Assembly: GCA_965237855.1 (NCBI GenBank)
Contig: CBDEGK010000002.1
Location: 186,001-250,000 of the forward strand
Direction: 5' to 3'
Length of the DNA: 64,000 bases
Source: CBDEGK01 sp965237855
Lineage (GTDB): Bacteria; Pseudomonadota; Gammaproteobacteria; Pseudomonadales; Halieaceae
Positions 25,495 through 34,161 of this stretch are shown one piece after another. A program made the translations under genes and the position numbers. The notes beneath the pieces are model-generated. The model was not told the origin of the DNA. It ran no database searches and was given only the letters and a program-made list of their open reading frames with translations. Position 1 is the first letter of the stretch; each line of letters opens with the position of its first letter.

Positions 25495-25971
25495 ATGCGC
25501 AAGATGTTATGGATGACGGTGGTAATCCTGGTGAGTGCGTGTAGCGGCTTGCGGGAAAGGGAAACCAGCGACAGTAAAGGCAAGCTGGTTTGTGAGGATT
25601 TGTTCATCTACGAAATCTGTGCCCAGGATTACACCGGTGACGGCCAGCTCGACCTGTTCTATTTTGACGATACCAAGGAAATCCTGCTGTACCGGGCGGG
25701 CACCCGTGAGATTGTGCAGGAAGTATTACCGCTGCATGCCTGCGCGCGCGAGATGGATGCCACCACTGTGGAAGCGGGTAGCAAATTGCTCTACGCCCCA
25801 CCCAATGCCAGTGTCATTGATATGCTGGGATACCGTCGCATCATGGTAGTGGATTACATGGCTGCCCAGGAAGAGGTTGACTCCTGTATGAAGGCCTACG
25901 GCATTGATGCGCCGCCGGGGGATCCCAACAACGATGATTTCGGGAATGACGAGGATATGGCCGACTTCTAG
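25495..25971 (+). CDS. Hypothetical lipoprotein
   Basis: The 158-residue protein begins MRKMLWMTVVILVSACSG, a type II signal peptide with the lipobox VSAC, so it is probably anchored to a membrane by the cysteine at residue 16. The mature part has two cysteine pairs (CEDLFIYEIC and CAREMD with a later CMKAYG) and an acidic C-terminal tail. No family is recognised. It follows the metallo-hydrolase by five bases. Its TAG stop overlaps the TAG stop of the convergent redoxin gene. Confidence 0.75.
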   Translation: MRKMLWMTVVILVSACSGLRERETSDSKGKLVCEDLFIYEICAQDYTGDGQLDLFYFDDTKEILLYRAGTREIVQEVLPLHACAREMDATTVEAGSKLLYAPPNASVIDMLGYRRIMVVDYMAAQEEVDSCMKAYGIDAPPGDPNNDDFGNDEDMADF

Positions 25972-26615
25972 TCGACCAGCACTGAGTTTGCCAGAACTGA
26001 GTTTGCATAGCTGAGCACACCCGCCGCGTCGACCCTGGTCTGATAGGGCTCAATAAAGATCTTGCCGACGATTTCCATGTCGCGATTTACCACGAATATA
26101 CCCGGGTAGGGGATACCGTAGGCGTCATCACCAGGTTCATACTCTGTGTTCAGGATATCCAGGGTCTTGACGCTGCTGGCGTCGATGTCGGACAGGAAGG
26201 GATAACTGATACCGTGCTCATCGACGAAGGCCTGCTGTAGTTCCGGGGCGTCATACGTCATTGCAACCACGGCGATGCCAGCATTGTTGAAAGACTCAAT
26301 ATTTTCCTGCAGCTGAACCAGCTGCTTCATGCAGAAAGGTCACCAGTCTGCAGAGCGGTTGGCTATGAATATCATGCCTCTGTCGGACAGAAACTGGCCC
26401 ATATCACTGATGAGTTGGCCCTGGTAGCGCGTCTGCAGCTCTGGAAACCGGGTTCCCACCGACAGGCCGGGGTTAAAGGCATCGGTATCCTCTGTAACAA
26501 ACATATCCTCGGTTATAGCGGACATGGTCATTTCCAGCAGCGGCTCGCGACCGAGATAGATGCCGATCGCCGCCACTGCAATGAAGATTGCCAGGCCTTG
26601 CAGAAACTTTTTCAT
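25968..26615 (-). CDS. Membrane-anchored redoxin, selenoprotein candidate (UxxC)
   Basis: The frame from ATG 26615 (AGGGA seven bases upstream) to the TAG at 25968 is interrupted by one UGA at 26340-26342, codon 92. Read through, it is a 215-residue redoxin: a single N-terminal membrane helix (LQGLAIFIAVAAIGIYLG), then IFIANRSADW, UGA, PFCMKQLVQLQENIE, VVAMTYDAPE and YPGIFVVNRD. The UGA sits exactly where relatives have the first cysteine of DWCPFC, and the resolving cysteine at residue 95 is present. A hairpin fitting the bacterial SECIS pattern follows at once. I therefore read it as a selenocysteine-containing thiol oxidoreductase or peroxiredoxin-like protein facing the periplasm. selA, selB, selC and selD are not in the window. 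A nonsense mutation of TGC or TGT is the alternative. Confidence 0.82.
26309..26325 (-). promoter_or_regulatory. Bacterial SECIS-like hairpin
   Basis: Directly after the UGA, the mRNA has 14 bases and then GCAGCUG, GUU, CAGCUGC: a perfect 7-bp stem with a triloop starting with G. If the top G-C pair opens, the loop is GGUUC. Bacterial SECIS elements lie inside the coding region, have a G among the first two loop bases and keep the loop roughly 16-37 bases from the UGA; here the distance is 21. The stem also encodes the CMKQLVQL residues, so some pairing could be chance. Confidence 0.72.
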
Positions 26616-26726
26616 GGCGTTTCCCTGCGCAGAGTATGCAAAAGTATACCCCCGGTGGGTGACCCCTGCATGCCATACACAGACAATGTATAGCTGATTT
26701 GGTTCACACACAACGAGGGTCAAGCT

Positions 26727-27905
26727 ATGGAACGTCGAGATCTGTTAAAGGGTGCGCTGGTGGGCAGTACCGCCGGGCTGGCATCAATGTTATTGGCAAA
26801 CCCGGTCATTGCCGAGGCCTCGACCGTAAAAAAGAGTGAGTCGGCGGCGGAGTTCGCCAATTTGCTTGCCGCATTGGAGAGCATTGAGGCCTCGTTTGAG
26901 CAGCCCAAGTGGCGTTTGCGCAGTGCCGACGATTTTGCAGCGGCCCGGCGCATGCTATTGCACACCCTGATTCATGCGCTGCAAACCTGGCTTGAGGCTG
27001 ATCCGGCGCGGCCGTTTTTCGTGTCGTTCGTGAACAAACATAAGAAAATGCTGGGCGACAATCCAGACGCCCGCTATCACCAGGCGGTGATTGACGCCAG
27101 TCATCGCTACCGGATCCGGGGCAACCTGGCGGACGCTACTTACACCAGTTTTACCGTCGAGCAGAAATCGGAAGGCATTGCTTCAACGCTGAACGATACT
27201 CAGTTCGTCGCCGATGCCGATGGCAACTACGAGATTATTGCCAGTGTGGAGAAGGTTGAGGGCAACTGGCTGAGACTGCCAGCCGATGCCAACAGTATTG
27301 TCACCCGCCACTACTATGAACGTGAACTCAGCATCCAGAACGATCAATTGCATTGTATTCCGCTGGCCATCGAAAACCTGGATGGCTCGACACCACGGCA
27401 GCGAGTTATTGACACTGAAGTAGCAGCGGGACTGCGCCGCGTCACCGATTTTCTCCAGCGCAATGTTATCGCCATGGATAACAGCAACAGTCCGCACTGG
27501 GTTTCACGCGTTCCCAATCAGTTTGTACCGCCAACGCTCGATGACTCCAACATGGCCATCAGTTACGCCGCCCGCGATAATACCTATGCCATGGCACCGT
27601 TCGTTCTTCAGCCCAACCAGGCGCTGATTATTCGCGGGCGTTGGCCCACCTGCCGTTTTGCCAGCGTCTTGTTGCACGACCAATTCCTGCAGACCTTTGA
27701 CTATGAGACGCGAACCATTTCTCTCAATCGCAAGCAGACGCAGCTGGAAGCCGATGGCAGCTTCAAGATTGTGGTGGCTCACCGGGATCCGGGCATGCCG
27801 AACTGGTTGGATACCGAAGCGCGATCCTTCGGCATCATGTTCTGGCGGTTTCAGTTGGTTGAGGGAAGCATCGAGCCGTTGACCACGGAAGTGATCGAGC
27901 TCTGA
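26727..27905 (+). CDS. Tat-exported DUF1214-domain protein
   Basis: The 392-residue protein starts MERRDLLKGALVGSTAGLASML, a twin-arginine signal, and ANPVIAEA looks like the cleavage region. The C-terminal 150 residues hold the DUF1214 pattern: PNQALIIRGRWPTCRFASV, then VVAHRDPGMPNWLDTEARSFGIMFWR. The DUF1254/DUF1214 family is exported and mostly of unknown function. It is divergent from the redoxin gene, with a 110-bp gap. No metal or catalytic motif is obvious. Confidence 0.82.
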   Translation: MERRDLLKGALVGSTAGLASMLLANPVIAEASTVKKSESAAEFANLLAALESIEASFEQPKWRLRSADDFAAARRMLLHTLIHALQTWLEADPARPFFVSFVNKHKKMLGDNPDARYHQAVIDASHRYRIRGNLADATYTSFTVEQKSEGIASTLNDTQFVADADGNYEIIASVEKVEGNWLRLPADANSIVTRHYYERELSIQNDQLHCIPLAIENLDGSTPRQRVIDTEVAAGLRRVTDFLQRNVIAMDNSNSPHWVSRVPNQFVPPTLDDSNMAISYAARDNTYAMAPFVLQPNQALIIRGRWPTCRFASVLLHDQFLQTFDYETRTISLNRKQTQLEADGSFKIVVAHRDPGMPNWLDTEARSFGIMFWRFQLVEGSIEPLTTEVIEL

Positions 27906-27917
27906 AATGGGATCGCT

Positions 27918-27974
27918 GGTTCAGCGGAGTGTGGATAACTTGCTGCGCAAGTTAACGCACATCACCACTGACCC
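27918..27974 (-). repeat. GGGGTCGG-type palindromic repeat, degenerate reversed copy (copy F)
   Basis: The segment TTCAGCGGAGTGTGGATAAC...GTTAACGCACATCACCACTGACCC matches the reverse complement of copy D (18220), including its inner AACTTGC...GCAAGTT hairpin, with several mismatches. It lies 12 bp after the DUF1214 gene and 13 bp before a nearly perfect copy at 27988. Confidence 0.65.
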
Positions 27975-27987
27975 TGGCATTTAGTAT

Positions 27988-28044
27988 GGGGTCGGAGGTG
28001 ATGGGGATAAGTTGCTTTTTACTTATCCCCACTCCTCTGACCCC
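27988..28044. repeat. 57-bp GGGGTCGG palindromic repeat (copy E)
   Basis: It is identical to copy C (11615) except in the inner stem, where GGGGAT pairs with ATCCCC instead of GTGGAT with ATCCAC. The change keeps the base pair. It lies between the convergent DUF1214 and phosphoesterase genes and probably acts as a terminator. Confidence 0.82.
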
Positions 28045-28052
28045 TTGTTGTG

Positions 28053-29381
28053 CTATTTCGGTAGCCCGAATCGCGTTCTGAAATCCACGAGGTCGATACG
28101 AAATTCTTCGGTAGCGAGGAATTCTGCATCACTCATGTCGCCGTACTGGTCACCCTTGTACCATTCTGAATAGGTAGCCAGTTCACCCGCATGGCTGCGG
28201 TAGTGGCTGGACCAGGTTTGCACGTCGATATAGGGAGCATCGCCGCCGAGGTGAAATTTCATCAGTCGGTACCAGCCATCGCCAATGCCGACCGGGCCCT
28301 TCAGCTGTGGATGTAGCGGTTGCCCTGCATCCAGGCCGGCCTGGCCCCGCCCCTGGTAGTCGGCCAGGATCTGGTAAACCTGGTGACCGAAAACATTGTC
28401 ATCGCTGCGCCGGCTCTGGCCGTGGTGGTGGCCGCACAGCACCAGGAAGACCTGGTCGTGCTGACTCACCAGTTCATCCCAAACCTCCTCGGCGGTATTG
28501 TGAAAGTCGGGATCAACACGTTTCAGATCGACGATTGGATTGGCGCGCCGTGCGCCGAGGGTATCCAGGTAGTCGTGTGTGGAAATGATCGTCGGCAAGC
28601 CCGGGTTGGCCCGAATAACACCTGCCGCCCAGGCCAGTACGTCGTCGTCGGCGACCATTTCCAGGGTGATATGCAGAAAGGCATAGCCACCGGCGCTGAA
28701 TCGTTGGGCGCTGTTCGCACCACCGCGGAAACTGTCGACATACCAGTCCCGGTCCTTGAAGAAGCCACTGTCGTTACCAAATACCGAGCGAAAATTATCC
28801 AGGCCGCCGATATGTAACATGCCGAGCTTGTCCGGCGTGAAGGTGAGTTCTTCTGGTTTTATACGCAGATTCGGGGGATAACCGGCCGCACTCCACATGG
28901 CGTCGTAGTCGTGATTGCCCGGTGCCACGCCGAAGGGCAGGCCGGCCTCGGCCAGCAGGCGGTAACCAGCAATGGCGTGCGGAAGTTCCTCCTCGACTGC
29001 CTTTTCGGTGGGCGCCAGTTCGGCGGCAAAGTAGGGGTTGGGGATGGCTTCCAAGCCCCGCGCTGCATGCTCGGGGTCGATGGCCAAACTCTGGTGCTGC
29101 CAGACATCACCGACCGAAGCCACGAAGGCTATATCGCCACCACGCGCCGCGCTACGATCGGCAATGGACTGCATTTGCGCCATAAACAGGTCATTGGCAT
29201 CGATCGCAAAACCCTCGCTCAACTGATTCTTATAACTCAGGTAGTTTTGCGTATCGGGAATGACAGCGAGCGTAAATGCCCCGGCAGAAGAGTGGGTATC
29301 CTCAACGGGGGAGTTTGTGCAGCCGCTCAGTTCCGCGACAAACACCACCGCGAAGATGGTCAGGAATACTTTTACGTCCAT
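28053..29381 (-). CDS. Calcineurin-like metallophosphoesterase lipoprotein
   Basis: The 442-residue protein has a lipoprotein signal with lipobox ELSGC (cysteine near residue 21). The metallophosphoesterase motifs follow in order: VIPDTQNY, ASVGDVWQH, APGNHDYDAMW, ISTHDYL and CGHHHGQ. All five blocks that bind two metals are present. It would hydrolyse a phosphoester in the periplasm or at the outer membrane; the substrate is unknown. It is separated from the convergent DUF1214 gene by two palindromic repeats. Confidence 0.9.
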   Translation of the reverse strand: MDVKVFLTIFAVVFVAELSGCTNSPVEDTHSSAGAFTLAVIPDTQNYLSYKNQLSEGFAIDANDLFMAQMQSIADRSAARGGDIAFVASVGDVWQHQSLAIDPEHAARGLEAIPNPYFAAELAPTEKAVEEELPHAIAGYRLLAEAGLPFGVAPGNHDYDAMWSAAGYPPNLRIKPEELTFTPDKLGMLHIGGLDNFRSVFGNDSGFFKDRDWYVDSFRGGANSAQRFSAGGYAFLHITLEMVADDDVLAWAAGVIRANPGLPTIISTHDYLDTLGARRANPIVDLKRVDPDFHNTAEEVWDELVSQHDQVFLVLCGHHHGQSRRSDDNVFGHQVYQILADYQGRGQAGLDAGQPLHPQLKGPVGIGDGWYRLMKFHLGGDAPYIDVQTWSSHYRSHAGELATYSEWYKGDQYGDMSDAEFLATEEFRIDLVDFRTRFGLPK

Positions 29382-29464
29382 TTTGCGTATCCATTCTTTT
29401 TCATACGATGTCCCTCGATACTGCTAATATCAGGTCATCAGAATAACAAAAACTGAATGGTCCC

Positions 29465-30478
29465 ATGGAATCACTTTCTGGCATCGGGGATTGGATCTCC
29501 AACAACGAGTCGCTGCTCAGCGGTGCAGCGGCGATTATTGTGTTGCTCGGCGTTATCGCTTCAGCCCTGGGGATACTGCTTCGCCGCCTGGCCTCGAAGC
29601 GTGATGCGGACCAGCAAGCAGCTAATGACGCGGTTATCACGCTGAAAGATCTGAGCGCTCCCGCTCCCTATCCGATTCATTACGCAGAGAGCGATGGCTT
29701 GCGTATTGCCTACACGGTGTTCGGAGACGGGCCACGGAATATTCTGATGGCCCCGGGTTTGATCTCTCATCTCAATATTGTGTCCCATATGCCGCCGATC
29801 CGGGACAGCATGCTGGCACTGAGTACTTTTTCCCGAGTCCTGTGCTTTGACAAGCGCGGACAGGGTCTGTCTGACCCTTGTTTGAACGTGCCGGATTTGC
29901 AAGAGCGAGTGCACGATATAGAGGCGGTGATCGATGCCGCGGAAATGCAGAAGGTTATTTTACTGGGTGTGTCGGAGGGCGGCCCCATGTGCGTCAAGTT
30001 TGCCCATGATCATCCAGATAGAGTGGAGGGTTTGATCTTGCTTGGCACCACCGCTCGCTGGCTACAGGGGGATGATTTTCCCGCTGGAATCGAAGAAGCG
30101 ATGCTGGACTCAGCAGTCCAGGCCTGGGGAACGGGCGCCATGAGGAATATATTTTTCCCCAGCATCAGCCTGGAGAAAATGGATGAGGATACATACCAGG
30201 GCTTCGAACACTTGATCGCCACGCGGCATTCGATTGAGCAAATTATGGACTTCATGAAGAACCTGGATGTGCGACCACTGTTGCCCCAGCTTACCTGTCC
30301 AACCCTGGTCATCCATTTTTCAGGGGATCTTGCTGTTCCCGTCCGACTGGGCCGCGCGATGGCAGACGCGATTCCAAATGCAGAATTCCTGGAACTTCCC
30401 GGTATCGACCACTGTGACCTGTCGCAAGCTCCCGAAGGTGTAGAGCGAGTCAGGCAGTTCGCCGAGGCATTGGGCTAG
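29465..30478 (+). CDS. Alpha/beta hydrolase with N-terminal membrane anchor
   Basis: The 337-residue protein has one N-terminal helix (LLSGAAAIIVLLGVIASALGILL) followed by an alpha/beta hydrolase domain. The nucleophile is in LGVSEGGPM (G-x-S-x-G), the acid in HFSGDLAVP and the histidine in GIDHCDLS. The oxyanion segment FGDGPRNILMAPGL resembles the hydrolase domains linked to adenylate cyclases. The anchor would hold it at the inner membrane. Its stop overlaps the stop of the convergent gcvP by four bases. Confidence 0.88.
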   Translation: MESLSGIGDWISNNESLLSGAAAIIVLLGVIASALGILLRRLASKRDADQQAANDAVITLKDLSAPAPYPIHYAESDGLRIAYTVFGDGPRNILMAPGLISHLNIVSHMPPIRDSMLALSTFSRVLCFDKRGQGLSDPCLNVPDLQERVHDIEAVIDAAEMQKVILLGVSEGGPMCVKFAHDHPDRVEGLILLGTTARWLQGDDFPAGIEEAMLDSAVQAWGTGAMRNIFFPSISLEKMDEDTYQGFEHLIATRHSIEQIMDFMKNLDVRPLLPQLTCPTLVIHFSGDLAVPVRLGRAMADAIPNAEFLELPGIDHCDLSQAPEGVERVRQFAEALG

Positions 30479-33354
30479 TCCTGGTAACTTTCAATCGGCG
30501 GGCAGGCACAAAACAGGTTCCTGTCGCCGTAGACATTATCGATACGACTGACCGGCGCCCAGTACTTGCTCTTCCGCAAACTCTCCAATGGATAGGCAGC
30601 CGCCTCGCGCGAGTAGGGATGGGTCCAGTTATCTTCGACGATGTCTTCGAGCAGGTGGGGTGCATTGCGCAGCGGATTGTCTTCGCCGTCATAGGCGCCT
30701 TCTTCGACAGCTGTGATCTCCTCGCGAATGGCGATAAGAGCATCGCAGAAACGATCCAGTTCCCACAGTGATTCGCTCTCGGTGGGCTCTATCATCAAGG
30801 TGCCGGGGACCGGGAAGGACATGGTCGGCGCGTGGAAACCATAATCGATGAGGCGTTTCGCGACATCTTCTTCAGAGATGCCACTGGTTTCTTTCAGTGG
30901 TCGGATATCAATAATGCATTCGTGGGCTACCCGTCCGGTGGTGCCGGTGTACAGGATGGGGAAATGATCCTTGAGCCGGTGGGCGACATAGTTGGCGTTG
31001 AGAATGGCGGCCTTGGTCGCCAACTGCAAACCCTCCGCCCCCATCAGGGCAATATAAGCCCAGGAGATGGGCAGTATCGACGCACTGCCAAATGGGGCGC
31101 TGGACACCACGTCATTGCCAGCGCTGAGATCGCCAATGGGCTGCAGGGGGTGATTGGGCAGGAACGGTGCCAGGTGCGCGCCGACGCCAATCGGCCCCAT
31201 GCCCGGACCGCCGCCGCCGTGGGGAATACAAAAGGTTTTGTGCAGGTTCAGGTGTGATACATCGGCACCGAATTTGCCCGGTGCCGACAGGCCCACCAGC
31301 GCGTTCAGGTTGGCGCCGTCTACATACACCTGGCCACCGCAATCATGGATGAGGTCGCAAATTTCGATGATGGTTTCTTCAAACACGCCGTGAGTGGAGG
31401 GGTAGGTAACCATGATGGCGGCGAGATCCTCAGCGTGGCGATCAGCTTTATCCTTTAGGTCGCCCATATCGATATTGCCGTTGGCATCGCAGGCGACGAT
31501 CACTATTTTCATGCCTGCCAGGGCGGCGCTGGCGGGGTTGGTGCCATGGGCGGAGCTGGGGGTCAGACAGACGTTGCGATCGCCGTCACCGCGACTTTCG
31601 TGATAGCGCTTAATCGCCAGCAAGCCAGCATATTCTCCCTGGGAGCCGGCGTTGGGTTGCATGGAAATGGCATCGTAACCGGTGCACTCCTTGAGCATAT
31701 GCTCAAGCTCGTCGAGTAACTGGCTGTAGCCGCGTGCCTGCGTCATCGGCGCGAAGGGGTGCATGCCGGCAAATTCCGGCCAGGTGATGGCGATCATCTC
31801 GGTGGTGGCATTGAGTTTCATGGTGCAGGAACCCAGCGGAATCATGGCCCGGTCGAGGGCAATATCCTTGTCCTCCAGGCGACGCATATAGCGCAGCATT
31901 TCGGTTTCGGAATGATATTGGCTAAATATGGGGTGCTGCAGGTAGTCAACATCCCGCTGCAGTGAATCCGGAAAGCCGATACTACCAGCGAGCTTGTTGT
32001 CGAGTTCCTCAATGTCTATCTCTGCCTCAAAAACCGCACAGAGGGTGGCGATATCTTCGCGAGAGGTGGTCTCGTCGAGGCTGATGCCTAGCCTGTCATC
32101 ACCAATGATGCGCAGGTTCAGCTCAGCGGCCAGGGCACGTTCGATGATGGCTGCCTGTTTGTCGCCGACACGGTAGGTCAGGGTATCGAAGAAACAGGCG
32201 TTGGTTCGTTTAAAACCTGCCGTTTCGAGCGCTTCGGCGATGATGCAGGTAAGGCGATGGATGCGTTCGGCAATGCAGCGCAAGCCTTGCGGGCCATGAT
32301 ACATGGCGTAGAAGGCGGACATAATTGCCAGCAGCGCCTGGGCGGTGCAGATATTGCTGGTGGCCTTCTCCCGGCGTATATGTTGTTCGCGGGTTTGCAT
32401 GGCCATGCGCAGGGCCTGGTTGCCACGACGATCGATGGATACGCCGATAATACGACCCGGCGTAGAGCGCTTGTAGGCATCGCGGGTGGCAAAGAAGGCG
32501 GCGTGGGGTCCGCCAAAACCCATGGGCACACCAAAGCGCTGACTGTTTCCCACCACCACATCGGCACCAAGTTGGCCCGGAGCTTTCAATAGCAACAGGG
32601 ACATAATGTCTGCAGCGACAGCGACCAGGGTATGAGCGCTGTGAGCGGATTCAATGAGTGGGCTGATGTCCTGCACATCCCCATAGCTGCCGGGGTACTG
32701 CAACAGGGTGCCGAAGGCCTCGATGTTCCCTACGAGGGTGCCGGGGTCACCGACCAGCACCTCGATATCGAGGGCTTGGGCGCGGGTTTTCACCACCGCA
32801 ATGGTTTGTGGATGGCAGTCCTCGGCGACGATGAAGGTATGACTGCGATTTTTCTTGTTGACCCGCTGACACAAGGTCATGGCCTCGGCCGCGGCAGTGC
32901 CCTCATCCAGCATGGAGGCATTCGCCAGCTCCATGCCGGTCAGATCAATAATGACCTGCTGGTAATTGAGCAGCGCTTCCAGCCGCCCTTGTGAAATTTC
33001 CGGCTGATAGGGGGTGTAAGCGGTGTACCACCCCGGATTTTCCAAGACATTGCGCTGGATGATGGGCGGCGTATAGGTGTCGTTATAGCCACAGCCAATA
33101 TAACTTTTGAAGACCTGGTTCTGGCCGGCAATTGCTTTCAATTGCGCCAACACGGTTTGCTCACTGCGGGGTTCGCCCAGCTCCATGGCGGTTTCGCGCA
33201 TGATGCTGGCGGGTACTGTGTCATTGATCAGGGCCTCCAGGTCCTGGTATCCCATCGCCCTGGCCATGGCAGTTCGCTGTGCCGGGGAGGGTCCGATATG
33301 GCGTTGGATAAAATCTGCGGCGTTTTCCAACTCAGTCAGCGTGGTCTGGCTCAT
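30475..33354 (-). CDS. gcvP: Glycine dehydrogenase (decarboxylating), P protein
   Basis: The 959-residue protein is the single-chain P protein of the glycine cleavage system: IGPSPAQRTAMARAMGY at the start, the N-terminal half to about residue 450, and the C-terminal half with the PLP lysine in LNLHKTFCIPHGGGGPGMGP. It decarboxylates glycine and passes aminomethyl to the H protein lipoyl arm. The length is standard. gcvT and gcvH are not in this window. No truncation is visible. Confidence 0.97.
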   Translation of the reverse strand: MSQTTLTELENAADFIQRHIGPSPAQRTAMARAMGYQDLEALINDTVPASIMRETAMELGEPRSEQTVLAQLKAIAGQNQVFKSYIGCGYNDTYTPPIIQRNVLENPGWYTAYTPYQPEISQGRLEALLNYQQVIIDLTGMELANASMLDEGTAAAEAMTLCQRVNKKNRSHTFIVAEDCHPQTIAVVKTRAQALDIEVLVGDPGTLVGNIEAFGTLLQYPGSYGDVQDISPLIESAHSAHTLVAVAADIMSLLLLKAPGQLGADVVVGNSQRFGVPMGFGGPHAAFFATRDAYKRSTPGRIIGVSIDRRGNQALRMAMQTREQHIRREKATSNICTAQALLAIMSAFYAMYHGPQGLRCIAERIHRLTCIIAEALETAGFKRTNACFFDTLTYRVGDKQAAIIERALAAELNLRIIGDDRLGISLDETTSREDIATLCAVFEAEIDIEELDNKLAGSIGFPDSLQRDVDYLQHPIFSQYHSETEMLRYMRRLEDKDIALDRAMIPLGSCTMKLNATTEMIAITWPEFAGMHPFAPMTQARGYSQLLDELEHMLKECTGYDAISMQPNAGSQGEYAGLLAIKRYHESRGDGDRNVCLTPSSAHGTNPASAALAGMKIVIVACDANGNIDMGDLKDKADRHAEDLAAIMVTYPSTHGVFEETIIEICDLIHDCGGQVYVDGANLNALVGLSAPGKFGADVSHLNLHKTFCIPHGGGGPGMGPIGVGAHLAPFLPNHPLQPIGDLSAGNDVVSSAPFGSASILPISWAYIALMGAEGLQLATKAAILNANYVAHRLKDHFPILYTGTTGRVAHECIIDIRPLKETSGISEEDVAKRLIDYGFHAPTMSFPVPGTLMIEPTESESLWELDRFCDALIAIREEITAVEEGAYDGEDNPLRNAPHLLEDIVEDNWTHPYSREAAAYPLESLRKSKYWAPVSRIDNVYGDRNLFCACPPIESYQD

Positions 33355-33393
33355 GCGGTGGTATTACCTGGGGTTTCCAGCGAAGCGGCGATT

Positions 33394-34155
33394 TTACCCA
33401 AGCAGGAAGCGCAACACCAATTTGTTGAAGATCGTGGGCTTTTCAGCATGCAGCCAGTGTCCAGTGCCTTCGATGACTTTCAGGCTGGCATTGGGGAACA
33501 GGGCGTTCACTGCGCCCTGGTACTCCGGCAGGATGTAATTGGATTCTCCTCCCTTGATAAACAACACCTGGCCCGGGTAGGTCTGGCCCTGGTTAGCACT
33601 GCCCAATCGCTCATATTGCGCGGCTATGGCGGCGCGATTCAGGCTCCAGTGAAATTCTCCCTGCTCATCGCGCTTGAGGCTTTTCAGCAGAAAGGCGCGT
33701 ACCCCGGCTTCAGGAACCGTATTGGCGAGGAGGTCGTCAGCCTGGCTGCGGCTGGTAATAGTGGCCTCTTCAACTGCCTTGAGGCCGGCCAGTGTGCCCT
33801 CGTGGTGGGGCGGGTAGGTTACCGGTGCCACATCGGCGACGATCAATTTGCTGACCCGTTCGGCATAGTCCGTTGCCACTTGCATGGCGATCTTGCCGCC
33901 CATGGAGTGCCCTAGCAGTGGGCACTGATCAATGCCCTGTTGATCCATGAAGTCGATCACATCTGCGGCCATTTCCGGGTAAGCCATGCTGTCGCAGTGT
34001 GGCGATTCACCGTGATTGCGCACATCCAGGGAATACACGGTGAAATCTCCCGCCAGGCCACGCGCGACCATGCCCAGGTTAGAGGCAGAGCCAAACAGGC
34101 CGTGAATTAAAATGAGTGCAGGGCCTTCACCGCGGCTAAGAAAATTGAGTAGCAT
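33394..34155 (-). CDS. Alpha/beta hydrolase, YbfF-like esterase
   Basis: The 253-residue esterase has LILIHGLFGSASNLG near residue 15, the nucleophile in LLGHSMGGKIAMQV, and GTGHWLHAEKP with the catalytic histidine near the C-terminus. It is close to YbfF-type thioesterases/esterases acting on short acyl-CoA or ester substrates. It lies 39 bp from gcvP on the same strand and is divergent from the UDG-like gene, with only a 6-bp gap, so the two promoters must overlap the coding regions. Confidence 0.9.
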   Translation of the reverse strand: MLLNFLSRGEGPALILIHGLFGSASNLGMVARGLAGDFTVYSLDVRNHGESPHCDSMAYPEMAADVIDFMDQQGIDQCPLLGHSMGGKIAMQVATDYAERVSKLIVADVAPVTYPPHHEGTLAGLKAVEEATITSRSQADDLLANTVPEAGVRAFLLKSLKRDEQGEFHWSLNRAAIAAQYERLGSANQGQTYPGQVLFIKGGESNYILPEYQGAVNALFPNASLKVIEGTGHWLHAEKPTIFNKLVLRFLLG

Positions 34156-34161
34156 AGGGTC

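Noticed and set aside
26340..26723. Redoxin halves as two separate genes
   Set aside because: The C-terminal half starts at an internal methionine after the CxxC motif and has no ribosome site; the two halves join in one frame only through the UGA.
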